From: Centrapalus pauciflorus
Lineage: Eukaryota > Streptophyta > Magnoliopsida > Asterales > Asteraceae
Reading direction: 5' to 3'
Assembly: GCA_020465985.1 (NCBI GenBank)
Contig: JAANYP010006941.1
Coordinates: forward strand, 23,871 to 87,870
DNA length: 64,000 bases
Part shown: positions 42,420 through 55,301 of the stretch, one piece after another
Position numbering within the stretch: position 1 is the stretch's first letter
Layout of the letters: every line of letters starts with the position of its first letter
The notes under the pieces: generated by a model
The model's database searches: none
What the model saw: the letters and a program-made list of their open reading frames with translations, nothing else
What the model was told of the DNA's origin: nothing
Position numbers and translations under genes: made by a program

Positions 42420-42915
42420 TATTCTATATAGAATAGCATATTTTTATTCGTAGAATACTCTTCGTTTTTTCGTAGAATATAATGTTTTCTGTTTGAAAGT
42501 AGCCATTCTCCATAGAATGCATATTATTCTACGTAGAATGTTTTATATGTTTCCTAGAGTTATAGAATGCTTACACAGGTTGTATCTTTTGCCTACTCCC
42601 AACAAGTTTTGATTTTGTTGTGTTCTTGACAGTGTTTTTTTTATATTTTCGTGTTATTTTATTTGTCTGTTAGCAATCCTATTAGGTTTTAATTTATCTG
42701 TTATCTCTCGTGAAGAAGAATAGCATATATTCTATGTATAATTATGTGCGTATACGTAAAAATGAACTATTTCTATTCTACATAGAATAGCATATATTCT
42801 ATGTAGAATTATGTGCGTGTACGTAAAAATGTAGTGTTTTCCGTTTTAATAATTAGCTTTTCTACATAGAATACTTACTATTATTCATAGAATATTTATT
42901 TGTCTCGTAGAGTTT
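42420..42915 (+). repeat. Palindromic ATTCTAYRTAGAAT words in transposase intron 1
   Basis: Repeated half-sites (ATAGAATG, TAGAATAT) and full palindromes such as ATTCTACGTAGAAT (about 42526), TTCTACATAGAA (about 42779) and TTCTATGTAGAA (about 42798). They lie within intron 1 (42176-43043). Confidence 0.7.
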
Positions 42916-43844
42916 ATAGAATGCCTTCATATGTACATTTAGTTTTTTGTTATTCTTTGAATATGTATCCTTTTTTTCGAGTTTAATGTATCTTTTTGTT
43001 TGTTTCATATTTCCTAAGCTTTGTTTTTTTTTCAAAATCACAGATTCGGGTAAAGATGAAACATTAAGGACGTTGATAAACGACGAGGGTTCTGAGGAGA
43101 TAACTCCAGGGGGAGGGAGATATTGGATTCCCAACGTCCCGTCTCATTTAAAACCGCAAAAATATAGTGTGTATTCTTCGTTGGACGATGCTATTGGAGT
43201 GTATGAAAAGTATGCTGATTTATCTGGATTTGACACTAGAAAAGGAACGACAAAAAAGAATAGCGATGGGGTTGTTACAATCAAATATATATTATGCAAT
43301 AAAGAAGGCAATCCTGCGCCTGAGAACAAACTTCGTCGAGGGAAAAGCGGTCGGGCAGAATGTGGCGCCTGTGTGAAGATAAAGTTGTTGTCCGTGGCTT
43401 CAAAAAAGTACCTTGTATACGATTTTGTCGAGAGGCACAGCCATCGGTTGTTATCAGATGACAGGAAACACATGCTTAAGAAGCGCAGACAGCTTGACTT
43501 CGCTGATAAGACTTTGTTACACGACATGTCTAGGGCGAATGTTGGTCCTGTTGTTGCTCGTAGATACTTGTCCGACATTGCCGGTGGTTATAAGAACTTA
43601 AAATTTAGTAGGAACGCATCAAAAAATTTTAAAAGAGATTTGAATCGATTCATTGGGGATAGTGATGCTCAAATGGTTGTTGACCTCTTGATAAGCAAAG
43701 CAAATGATGTTCCAAATTTTTCATGTGAGTACAAATGTAACAGTGAGGGAGAGTTAGTATGTTTGTTTTGGGCTGACGAAACCATGAAACTGAACTACAA
43801 AGCTTTTGGGGATGTTGTATATGCCGACGCCACGTATTCTGCAA

Positions 43845-44160
43845 ATAAGTAAGTGTTCGTTTATTTTTTGGAGTATTCTATGTTCCTGGGCTTTTTGTTT
43901 TCTTCGTAGAATGATATATCATTCTACATAAAATGGAATTATTATACAGAGAATTTTCATATTTTTTCTTATAGAATTACATGATATGTTGTTTCTTCTA
44001 TTGAGCCCCAAAATAAGTAAGTGTTCGTTTATTTTTTGGAGTATTTTATGTTCCTGGGCTTTTTTGTTCTACGTAGAATGATATATCATTCTACATAGAA
44101 TGGCATTATTATACAGAGAATTTTCATATTTTTTCAAAAAGAATTACATGATATGTTTGT
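43845..44160 (+). repeat. Tandem duplication in transposase intron 2
   Basis: Two copies of about 150 bp (43845-43997 and 43998-44150) each begin AAATAAGTAAGTGTTCG, i.e. both carry the splice donor, and both include GTAGAATGATATATCATTCTAC. A third, inverted copy of the palindrome part lies at 45860-45925. Confidence 0.8.
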
Positions 44161-45129
44161 TTTTTCAGATACATGATGGTGTTTGTGCCTTTCACTGGAA
44201 TTGATAATCACAAGAAATGCGTGACATTCGGGGCTGGTTTAATAGCAAGCGAGTCTATTGAGTCATACGCGTGGTTGTTTGATGCTTTTGTTCGTAATAT
44301 GGGGCATGAACCAAACCTCATTGTTACCGACTAGGATGCTTCAGTAAAGCAAGCAGTAGCAACTGTTTTTAGATCCGCAAAACACCGTTTGTGCATGTGG
44401 CATATAACCCAAAAGTTGCCACATAAGGTGTTTGCCCGACCAATAATTTCCGTTTTTCAGTGTAATGTGGTGTATTTTTTTTTTTTTGTCAGTAACATAC
44501 AATTGCTTGAATTGACGCAGGTGTGCTACGAACTTTTCAATGATAACGAGTTTCGTGCGAGGTTTAACGACTGAAGCTTGGGGGTGTCATCTGGCCCACC
44601 AGAACGGTTGACTTTCTTTTCGTGAGTTGGTCCAAGCTTTTGTCCATTTCGGCAATAACCCCTGGGGAATTCCAAAATTGTGTCTCGGTTTGTACTGTCG
44701 CTCCTTCAATCTCTTCTTCTTCACCAAACAACCGCATCACTTTCGATTCCAGTTGCTTCAAGTCCATCATTAAACTTATTTAAAGCTTCTCTAACCATCG
44801 TTGTCAGAATCTCTTTGCCCTCCAAAGCCTCGTTGTATTTGTTTTCAATTTTCTGAATATCTCTCGCAACATCCACAACAACAGCAGCCTCTTCATCATC
44901 TTTTTGGTTTGCTGCAGAGTCAACGTCATCGTCTTCCTGTTCAACATCATCAAGAATCGAGCCAATCCCAAATCCACCACTCTTCAACTCATCACCCTCT
45001 CGTCTCCTTAGGGTTGTATACTCCCAGGTCTTTATCAATGGTCTAGACCTCGACACATCTAGACCTCGACACATAGTTGTGTTCACAAGAAACATAATCT
45101 ACATATAACAGCTGAACAAAAAATAATGT

Positions 45130-45960
45130 TTTCTGTTAATAACAGTTCCAAAAACAGAGTTGTCGGTTTCCATCATACATAGAATATTTTTATTCTATTT
45201 TTAAAAATCTATCAAAGTCTCCCATTGGGTTGTCATTCTACTATAGAATGTTTTTTTTTTCATTCATAGATGTTTTATAGAATGTTTATAGAATATTTTT
45301 ATTCTATTTTTAAAAATCTATCTAATTCTCCTATTGGTTGTCATTCTCCTATAGAATGACTTATAGAATTATTCATGATAAATTTAACGTTTTTCATTGT
45401 ATTAAAAATATTATGTCGATTTCCATCATACATAGAATATTTGTATTCTATTCTTAAAAATCTATCTAATTCTCCAACTGGTTTTTCATCCCTCTATAGA
45501 ATGTTTTTTTTTTCATTCATAGATGTTTTATAGAAGTATTCATCATATATTGAATGTTTTTCATTGTATTAAATATAATATGTCGATTTCCCTCATAGAT
45601 TCTCATTCTAATGTAGAATGTTTTTTATTTAAGCATAGATGATCAATAAAATTTTCCATCCTACATAGAATATTTTTTCAGTATGTTAAAAATAATACTT
45701 CTAGTCACACTTTTGTCCCCTATTCTATGAAAATGATATATAGAATTTCCAGTTTTCTAATAAAATGATGCAACATATCAATTTCAGTTATTCCAGAAAT
45801 AACTAGATTTTAACATAGAATATGACCAATAAGTTTTCATGCTTTAATATATAATAATTCCATTCTATGTAGAATGATATATCATTCTACGAAGAAAACA
45901 AAAAGCCCAGGAACATAGAATATGACCAATAAGTTTTCATGCTTTAATATTTGGTTCAAA
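45130..45960 (-). repeat. Palindrome-rich intronic region with an inverted piece of the transposase intron
   Basis: Many TATAGAATG / CATTCTA words. Positions 45860-45925 repeat, inverted, the transposase-intron segment GTTCCTGGGCTTTTTG...GTAGAATGATATATC of 43870-43935. A second local duplication is ATAGAATATGACCAATAAG at 45819-45837 and 45915-45933. Confidence 0.75.
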
Positions 45961-47459
45961 AATAAATATTTGGAACTTACAGTTAATAAAACCAGAGGGC
46001 CGCAATGGCAGAATCCGCTTGCTACCTTCGGCCAATGACACTTGCACTGCTTCAAGACGTCAAGTATGTATCCACACCAATCCAAAGTTTGAAACTCTTC
46101 TCCCGGCCTCATCAATGGCAAAAGTCGCTGGTTGACTAAGCCCATCTGGGTTCCTTCAGCCAAAATAGTCGAAACCAAAACAATGAAATTCAGAGTGAAC
46201 ATTCTGTCTGAAATGTTTTTGTCCGAAATAGCCTCTAAAACATCTAACGGCCTTATTTCTGAACTCTTAAATTGGTCCTTCCACATTCTTGTCACTACGT
46301 CCCTCTTATTCGCCACCGCTAACCGGGATATATCAATCCCTTCCTTGGGTATGCCAAACACGCTGTGGATCCTATCCTTCGTTATTAATAGCTCTCCTTG
46401 CTCCAGCAGTATGCTACAGCTTTCTGGGTTGAAATTATCTATCACGTAGTATCCAAGTTTTGACGGAATCCCTGAAACTTTCATGTCTAAAAGACTACCC
46501 AAACCTAGTTGCTTGACAATTTTTTTTTGTCCTTCAGTCATCATCGACGCAGCCTTCATCAACGTTCCGGGTGAGAAGCGCGATTTCAGCACCCTAACTC
46601 CGGTTTGATCATCCACATCCTCATTTTTGACCGATGCTTCCTCCTTGATTTCTCGTTTAACGTTGTCTCGAGTCAATCTTGGTCGTTTATCCCTTTGAAA
46701 TTTCCCTCCTTTGGTCCCTTTTTCTCCTAAAGCTTGTTGCTTGGTTTTAGATGCGAGTTTCTCTACTATTGCATCCAAGAATCTTTCCGAAATATCAAAA
46801 CCTGTATCCTCTCTCTTCCTTTTACGCTCCTTCTTCTTTTTTGTCTTCACTCGTTTATCTGTGATAAAATGAAAATTCCTTTAAATCATCTTCGTCGGTT
46901 TAGCATCATTATGATCTCCGATAGGTTATTTGTAAAAAAGAGGGCTGGGTAGTTTTATCAATGATTTATACCTAGAGTAAACCAATTTCTTTAACATATT
47001 TAAAATATATTCGACGGGGAATGAACTTATTCTTTGTAGATAAATCTCATTATATTCAGAATCTTATACGGAGAATGAAATTTTATATTACACGTAGTTT
47101 ATAAAAAAAAACAGTGTTTTCTTATTTGTTCAGATAAATAAATTATACCTTCAGACGATGATGAGACGGATGATTCCGAATCATCGGAGCTATCAATTCT
47201 TTCTCGTTTCGTCCGCCGGCTAGGAATCTTTTTCAGTTTTCCTCTCTTTGACTTTTTCGAGGACACTGAAACCGTGTCCCTAGATTCACTTCCTTCTTCT
47301 TTGTCATCGATCCTCACATGCTTTAGTTTTCCCCCCTTTCGGGTTTTCTTTGTTTGCTGTTTTTCTTCTTCGGAAGATTCTGCCAAATTTAAATTATCAA
47401 ATCCTGTTATACAACTTATTTAAGATTATGATCCCCTAAAAAGCAAAACAGAGGGTGTA

Positions 47460-48060
47460 TATGAATCATTTTTCGATTATTGAGCATAGAATCATATCGT
47501 AGAATATTTGATTATATATAAACATTCTATGTAGAATGTTATGCTTCTTCGTAGAATAGCAACTTTTTTAAACAGATAACATTTATCATTTTCGTATAAC
47601 GGACAGTATTCTATCTAGAATACATTACCATCATAACCATCATAATCAAATTATCGTTATTGAGCATAGAATCATATAGTAGAATATTTGATTCTATAAA
47701 ACATTCTATGTAGAATGTTATGCTTCTTCGTAAAATAGCAACTTTTTTAAGCAGATAACATTTATCATTTTCCTATAACGGACAGTATTCTACCTAGAAT
47801 ACATTAGCATCATAACCATCATAAACAAATTATCGTTCTTCCAAGTATTAAGAGAAATAAAGAGAGATAACATTAAAGTTCTTTTTCTTGAAGAATATTG
47901 AGTTCTATTTAGAATATCATTCATTTCATCAGACTCCACAGGTCAATGGGTTGTAGAATACTTTCCTAACCTGAATCAAACACAACATACCCTAAAAATA
48001 ACATCGATAAATTTCTCATTCTACGTAGAATAACATATTCGTCATCTTCTTTAACTCTTT
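47460..48060 (-). repeat. 170-bp tandem duplication with palindromes in captured-gene intron 1
   Basis: Two copies (about 47476-47650 and 47655-47835) share TTGAGCATAGAATCATAT, CATTCTATGTAGAATGTTATG and ATAACGGACAGTATTCTA. Further ATTCTACGTAGAAT-type words follow to 48035. Confidence 0.75.
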
Positions 48061-48815
48061 TTTATCCCCAAAAAATAATCTAAAATTGACCCAAACCCTA
48101 AAATCTAGGGTTTTTATATATACATTTCAGAAAACCCACCCTCCCAATAAGCCAAATACATAAAACATTCTCCAAATAATCATCATAATCATCAAATCGA
48201 CTGTTTATCTACCGTAGAATGTTCATAGAAGGCAAAATCACTATAAAAAAAACCTTACCAAACTCCTCCGAAGACGACAATCGTACTGGCTTACTCGAAG
48301 CAAATCTTTTCACCTTAACTCTGTCATCTTCTTTTCCCTTTAGTTTAGAAACACCCTTCCCTGTAGAATGCATTTTCGCCAAATGCAGGTCATCGAAAAT
48401 TTTCAAAAAAAAAAAACCATTTCTATTAAAAGAATCGCATTGTTCTTACGCTTTGCTTTGTTGTACAACTCGTTAAGCGTTTCTTCTTCAGTCGCCGACG
48501 ACGAATGCATGGCTTCCGGCGAGGTATCAAGTTTCTCCGGCGGAAGTTTTTTGAGAGTAGAGAGAAGGTTGAGAAATTCGAGGGAGGGAAATGATGGAGA
48601 AGAACCGTGGCCTAACCTTTGAAAACTGAACGGTTGCTTTATTTTTTTATCCCCATTTTACCCCTAAACTGCCCATTTGTCCAACAAAACTATCCCTTAA
48701 AGCTTTCTTATTTACAAAAATGTCACCTTACATCTAAGCCCTTGATTCTATGAAATCAATGGCTGAGATTAGTTCTTAGGTTCCCACAATATTTGTGGTT
48801 CTTAGAAGAACCCTC

Positions 48816-48964
<149 letters not shown>

Positions 48965-49577
48965 CCCTACCTTTCTGTTAGATATCTATGCCTATGTGTA
49001 AGCGTGAATTCCCTGTATGATACTTGTACTATATGATGTGGATTTGGGCACCGACGCTACTGTGTGTAGGCGGTCGGTTAGCCCCCAAGTTTTTTTGTTA
49101 AACCGGCGCCAGCTCGGATGAGGGGATTGTATGGTTTAACCAGCACCAGCTCGGATGAGGGGCGCATAGGAAATTATTGAACTCTTGCTTCATTTTTATT
49201 CATGCATATTTACATATGTACTTTTATGCTTTTAAATCTTGTTACTCTCTGGGCGACGGCTTACCCCGGTTGTGGGGACTTATATTTCAGGTGGAGCGCA
49301 TAAGGGTAAGGCTCAGTGTGAGACCGTTGACTTGTTGACCGAGACGCTAACATTCTTTTGTATTGCGTTTTGAGGGCCGGATAAAACCCTAGATGTATTG
49401 ACATGTAAATTTAAACTTATTTAACATACTCTGATTGATATAATTTATTATGACGGATGATTGTTTCATTTTTCGATGCATGACTTTAGAAAAAAAAATT
49501 AATTATCCCGTATTTTTGAGGTATATTGCTTGTGATTGGTGGAAATTTAGTTTCAAAAATATCCGATCCTTTCAATA

Positions 49578-49590
49578 TGGTATCAGAGCC
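49578..49590 (+). promoter_or_regulatory. Primer-binding site (tRNA-iMet) of the composite
   Basis: TGGTATCAGAGCC lies three bases after the end of LTR B, showing that LTR B serves as 5' LTR for the second unit. Confidence 0.92.
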
Positions 49591-52500
49591 AGGTTTAAGT
49601 TAATTAGGTACCATTAGGTGCTTAGTCTTAAACTGTAGAATTGCATGATCACTATTAGAATAAGTTATGATATATACGGGATAATACTTTGTAGGAATCC
49701 ATAGGATTTCGGGTTGGGGTGAAATAGGGTATATGTGTGTATAACTATAAATATGTCCTTAATAACCACCGAATGAAATAATAATAACTTGAATCGAGGA
49801 TGAAAAATATACAAGTATGGTTAAATTAATTGAAAACTTAATATTTTAAATGTTAAGTCCCGATCAATGGGAAAAGTTAAAGTATGTTTGTTGGGCGTTA
49901 AGTATCATCCTACTGAGAGCAATGTATCTGTTCAACCTAACAGAAAGTGGAAACATAAACTGATTGTAGGTCTTGATGTCATGTAAATACTTCTTGGAAA
50001 TAAATCATAATACCTGCTTTTAAATTGAGTAACTCTGCTTGACTATCATTTACATAAATCATCAATCGAGATGAATATGTAACTAATACACATGTAATAA
50101 CCGATAATTAATAAAGAAAATATCATGAATAAAACATGTATCCGGAAATGATGTGAAAGAACATTGACTTGCGATAAAAATGAAGATTTGTCAGATCTTT
50201 CTTAGTGACACACATACGTGATACTAGTTTCGCACATTTTTTGTGATCCGACTTCTGTATTGCACACTTCCTTAGTTTTTTTCGTTGTCAGTGTATCCAT
50301 TCATTACCCCTTTGATTCCTTGTCATGAGCTCATTATTGTGCGTTATCGTGCTATCGGTGTTACCGTGTGTGACATGCAGATAGTTATGAGGATGCGTTC
50401 GTGTCTCAATATATTCACGCAAGGTGTGCGACTTGCCTTTGTACTCATTCATTATGATATTGTTTTACGTACATGGTGCAAGTCTAACGACTTGTCTTAT
50501 GTATTATTACATGAGTTTTCTATATTTTTAAGCCTGCAGGCAGAGCGTCTTTTTATGTTATTCTGATATCGGCCTTAGACGGTGGTACTCAGGAAATCTA
50601 ACAAACTCATTGAATGATCTACCTTGTTAAATTTTTAAAAAAATGTGTATGGTGAATTAAACAGGAAAGTGACACAACATCAGTTACAATGGGAGAAGTT
50701 AATACAACAAGAATAAGTAGTAATCTTATTAAATCTAATATAATGAGTTTTGTCTAGTTATCATCAAGATTCTGATGCAGTACAACATATTTATTTAGCT
50801 ACTATAACCCAATGTAAGAGAATGACGATTGTAATCCTGTGAATCAGAAATAATTTGATGGAGATAAAACCATAAGTGGGTTGAGTAATTATATAATTTC
50901 AATAATAGTTCTCGAGGCGTGTGAGTTATGTGATCGTGACCTGTATACTAATCATAAACTAATGAATAGTTGACTGACATATTGATAAACAACCGATATA
51001 TGAAGTATTAAAGAAACCTGAAAAGTCTTACGAGTGAGATATTCATCCAGGGAAAATGAAAGGGAGATGAGTTATTGATATAACGTACGATACTTAATGA
51101 AAATATGATTAATTAATTATAATGAGGAATTACACTGAAATGAGTTAAAATCCTGAAATAACGTCATAAAATAAATAAGAACTAAATAGTATGAGACCAC
51201 ATTCAAGGACAAGGAGTGTGAGGTAGCTTAACGCGCAATTTAGACCAATTTGAGTTGAACATAATTATGGAAAGAGATGTGATAACCAGTGTGGAAACCT
51301 TTTAAGTGAACAAAAAATAAGTTACGAGCAAAAAGAAATAATTATGACCATAAATGATATAAATATGATAATGTGATAGACGTGAAACACACACACACAC
51401 ACACACACAAAGATAAACTTAAATCAAATTAATTTAGAATTTTATACAGGAAATGGATTGACCAAATATTATGTGTGCCGAATAGAAGATAAAATATCTA
51501 TCAAGGAGAATTCTTGAAATAATGGTAACCAACTCGTAAATAGGCTTGGTCGTGGTAAAACAAGTATAATGAAATAGAAACCAAATACATGAGAAAACGA
51601 GAAATATAAATAATAGATAATCAATGATACCAGTAACATAATAATATAGGAAGAAGATAAGTTTTATGTGAAAACAAAGAACTCATTGTACGAGACATGC
51701 AGTTATAATGGAAAACTAATATGAATCATAGGACGCATATAAAACATCCCATGATTGGCTAATTGGAACTGAAATTAATAATAGTCATAAAATGATTTGT
51801 AAAAAAAATGGATGTGGTCGCTAGATAACGAGGAAGGAGACTCGTCGTTCACGAATGTAGATCAAAATTCTATGCGGTCGAACAATATAAATATGATATT
51901 ACAATAATAGCATAAAGATACCTCACGGTAGAAGTAAGATAAATTAGAACAAAATTGTGATGACAAAAGAGATACATTGTAAATTGCAAGAAATAAATTA
52001 CATTGTAGCACGAAATAAGCAATAAACATATATAATAAACGGTGTCATGAATTGAGCAATTAACTCGACTTAAATAAAGAGTATGTGAGGAACAACGTGA
52101 ATAATATAAATTAAAGGTGTAATCTAAATTGGTGACAAACCTAATTATTGTAATGGAGTTCTTATACTCAGAATTTTAGGTTATGTAAATTATAAGATTA
52201 ACAAATTGGAGTAACAAGATAACATGATGATGAGGTAAGTTCCAGATTAATAAGATGAAAATTATAACGACATTAAATATGTGTCAAGAATCAAACGATC
52301 GGCAACACATGTTTAGAAAGTAAAATGATCTCGTCAGATGAAATTTTAAGGTGTCAGGAATACGGATTAGACACTTAAAAATGTTAAACTAGAACTCCTC
52401 CAAAATTGCTATGAACATGAAACCAAGAATCTATAATCCGAATAATAATTCAAGCTGACTGTGAAATGCCGAGTAATAATATAAAATAAAAACAAATAAA

Positions 52501-53580
52501 GAATTATAATAAAATATGAGCGATGAAGTGCGACAAGAGTAAATATTTACAATATTAATTAATTAATCTGACAGTAGAATCTTATTGGTTAAAACTGATG
52601 AAATCAAGGTCCTAGAGTCAATGACCTTGTGTCAGACTTACATAATTAATGAGTTGGTGGCATAAAGTTCCAACGATTAATCAAATGATCATGAAATGCA
52701 TAATATAATGATAATGATAATAATAGCAGGGAAAGCAAGAACTATTATATTAAATGAAGCCCTTAATTAACAAATTATATTATCACAAAATCAATTCATA
52801 TAAACAAATCTTGATGTTGGAGAGTAGATGGATATAAATTCTATAAAATCATTATAATTACAAGTGAAATCAATGAACGAGAAAGGAATTGTAAATAATA
52901 AAATCACAAGAGGAGGACTAGAACTCTCTAATAAGAAAAATATGTACGGAACAAACCATAAAACCATAGGAAGAAGATAATACAACTAATCCCTTTGGAA
53001 AAAAAGATGTGTCTGAGAGAGAGAATTAAGATTTGGTAGGGGAGCTAAAAGTCTTTTTAGCCGCATGTGATCGTGAAAACAAAAACATTAAAATATAAAG
53101 AGAATCGTAATGTCTCGTCTTCATGAAATCAACTTCACTTGATTTCAAACAACACTAAACAAATACAAAAGTTGAGATTCCATTCGAAGACGGTCTCTGA
53201 GAGACCGGTATAGTTTAATCTAACGGGAAAGTCGACGACCATGATTTCAATGACGAGGCCCGACCAACGAGAAAAGTACTATAAAATCTAAAACTTGAAA
53301 TGAATTAATTTAAACAATGATCGAACTTAATCCCTCGAAGTGACGAAAACACACCTTAAAATAATCAATTGTTCTTAGAGACCCATAAATGGGTAAACAA
53401 AACTATAGTGAATACAAGCATAAATTAAACAAAGGAAAATGAAGCATAAGATCCAAAGGTATGGAGACTGAGAAACCATACACTTGTCAAACATGAAAAT
53501 CGAAGAGTAGGATCAAATGTCGCAACTATCACGACACCCAAATGATCTTGAGGACGAGATCAATCCAACGGAAAAGTGAC
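49591..53580 (+). mobile_element. Internal region of the composite, no coding domains
   Basis: About 4 kb between the primer site and LTR C. No gag, protease, RT or integrase motif is visible and no frame over 95 codons exists; it is AT-rich with a (CA)n tract at 51391-51409. The last 0.9 kb is repeated at 38656-39555. It resembles a large non-autonomous derivative of a chromovirus, judged from LTR and primer site only. Confidence 0.75.
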
Positions 53581-55258
53581 TGTAACACCCAGATTTTTTG
53601 CATATAAATATTTAAAAACTAGAAATTATGAGTTATTCAATTATAATCGTTAAATATGAATTAGAATTTTCAAACAACCAAATAATGATAAAATTACATT
53701 TTAGAAATAAAACCAAAGTATACGTAAATCTTCGTTGCATTAGGATAACCAAAGTATGATGCTCAAATTGCTTATTTTGTACTAGATTATTGTTTCATTT
53801 TGTTGACTTTCAAAGAAAAATGACATATCACCCATTTAGGGCCTTCACCCTCTTCAATTTTTTTTCCTTTGCCCCATGCATCTTCTTTTTCTTTCTCGTT
53901 CTCCATTGACTCTTTTATTTAAACACTCTCCATTTTCTTTCATGCATTCCAAAACCCACTTGTTGAGAATTTATATTTAAAAAAAATGCTGGAAACATTC
54001 TTGAAGTCTTGGAGTGGAGGCTAGGACAATCTCAATATCATCTCCAACCCTTCCTTTTCCAACCTTGAGGTATAAAGTTTTCATTCACGTCACCTATTTC
54101 TTTTGACATTAGAGATCATCAAACTAAACCTTACATGTTCAAATAATCTAAAATCTAGTAGTTGAGTTCATCCATTTCATCAAGAAAACCCATAACACCC
54201 ATTAATGGAGTTTATCTCAAAATTTTACAAATCTCTCAAATAACCATAAAACATCAAAGTATTATTAGAAACAAGATTAGATATGAATTTCTAATTTGAT
54301 TTAAGGATTTAAGTTGAGTTTTTGGGTCATTGGAGTAAACTCCATGATTTTTGGGAGTTGAGAAATTAAATTAAAATGGAATAGGAATTAATAATTTTAA
54401 GTGTGTGTGTGTTGTGCGGGGTGGCCGGAGGTCAGGCGACCCTGTCGCCGCCGCGGTCGGCCGACCTCTTCTTCCCTTGCGTAGGCTGCTGCGTCTGTTT
54501 GTCGTTCCTTGCTTTCTGTTTCCTTTTCATCAGCAATAACACAAACAGAAAACATTGAGGGTTGGGCTAAAAAAATTGTTGGGTTGCAGACTTCTTATTT
54601 AAGTTTTGTGTTTGCCACTTGGCTTAAGCCCAAATCATATGCCTCTATCTTCCTATCTTCTTTCTTTTTTTTACGAAAACAACAACCACCAGACACATTA
54701 GTGTGCCTTATTTATTCATTTATCTATTTATTTAATTATTTATTATTTACTTATTTATTTATTTTCTTTTGATTTTGAGTAAGTTTGTGGGCTAATTATA
54801 ATTGATGAAAAGTGGGTTGAGTTAGTTAGTAGTATGACTTAAGTCCAAATCAGTTAGATTAATTTATTTGGGTTAATGCTCGTTGTTATATTAATTAGTT
54901 TTGGGTTGGTGATTTTGTATAATGTTAATAGGTTAATTCTATTGGGTCAAATATTTAATGGACCAACTAGTTGGGTTTAAGGCCGGGTGTGGTGAGTTAA
55001 ATGGTAACAATCAAACGATGTACTTTTATTATCAGGTTGGTAGCCGGGTGTGGTGAGTTCAGATATTTGTTTGGCCCTGTTTACCTTGACCGAGCTTCGA
55101 AGAGCCAATTTTGGCAGTACGGTGAATAACAGATTTATTTGCATGATTAGTTATATGTGTTTATGCATATTCGTTATATTCGCTTCATTTGTCTCACCCT
55201 GTCATGCCATTATCATTTTCATGATTATGTCGAACACATGATATATACATACATATAC

Positions 55259-55301
<43 letters not shown>

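Larger units (their letters stand above)
42079..44573 (+). pseudogene. FAR1/MULE-type transposase, truncated
   Basis: It cuts and moves the element. Exon model: 42079-42175 (MESSFTVQQTPCNV...), 43044-43848, 44169-about 44414, and 44521-44573, all with GT-AG boundaries and consistent phase. Exon 2 has a FAR1-type zinc-binding region (YILCNKEG, AECGACVKIKL, ERHSHRLL), a helix-rich middle, and GDVVYADATY with the first catalytic Asp. Exon 3 continues YMMVFVPFTGIDNHKK and reaches NLIVTD with the second Asp. An in-frame TAG (44332-44334) follows, probably from a CAG codon. CMWHITQKL is the family C-x2-H motif. The C-terminal third, including the catalytic Glu region and SWIM finger, is missing. 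Confidence 0.85.
44564..48510 (-). pseudogene. Captured ULP1-associated gene in the Mutator-like element (protease domain absent)
   Basis: Minus-strand exons with matching phases: 48510-48259 (MHSSSATEEETLNELYNKAK... SSSEEF), 47379-47149 (SSEEEKQQTKKTRKGGK...), 46858-45981 (KRVKTKKKKERKRKRED... to CHCGPLVLLT), and a further part within 45095-44564 ending near MTPPSFSR. The central part has GQKKIVKQLGLGSLLDMKV and LGYYVIDNFNPES, a block I know from plant transposon proteins that normally continue into a ULP1/C48 cysteine protease (Kaonashi-type Mutator elements). Acidic (EDDDVDS) and basic tracts suggest a nuclear protein. No His-Asp-Cys protease is present: the gene stops where the transposase also stops. 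The last exons are approximate. Confidence 0.65.

Noticed and set aside
43144..43578. 144-codon minus-strand frame
   Set aside because: Antisense of the FAR1-type transposase exon, which has clear motifs.
46132..46449. 105-codon plus-strand frame
   Set aside because: It is antisense to a longer captured-gene exon with consistent splice phases and a recognisable protein family on the minus strand.
49591..53580. Degenerate pol searched for in the internal region of the composite
   Set aside because: No DSG, YVDD/FIDD, HHCC or chromodomain wording found in any frame; treated as non-coding.
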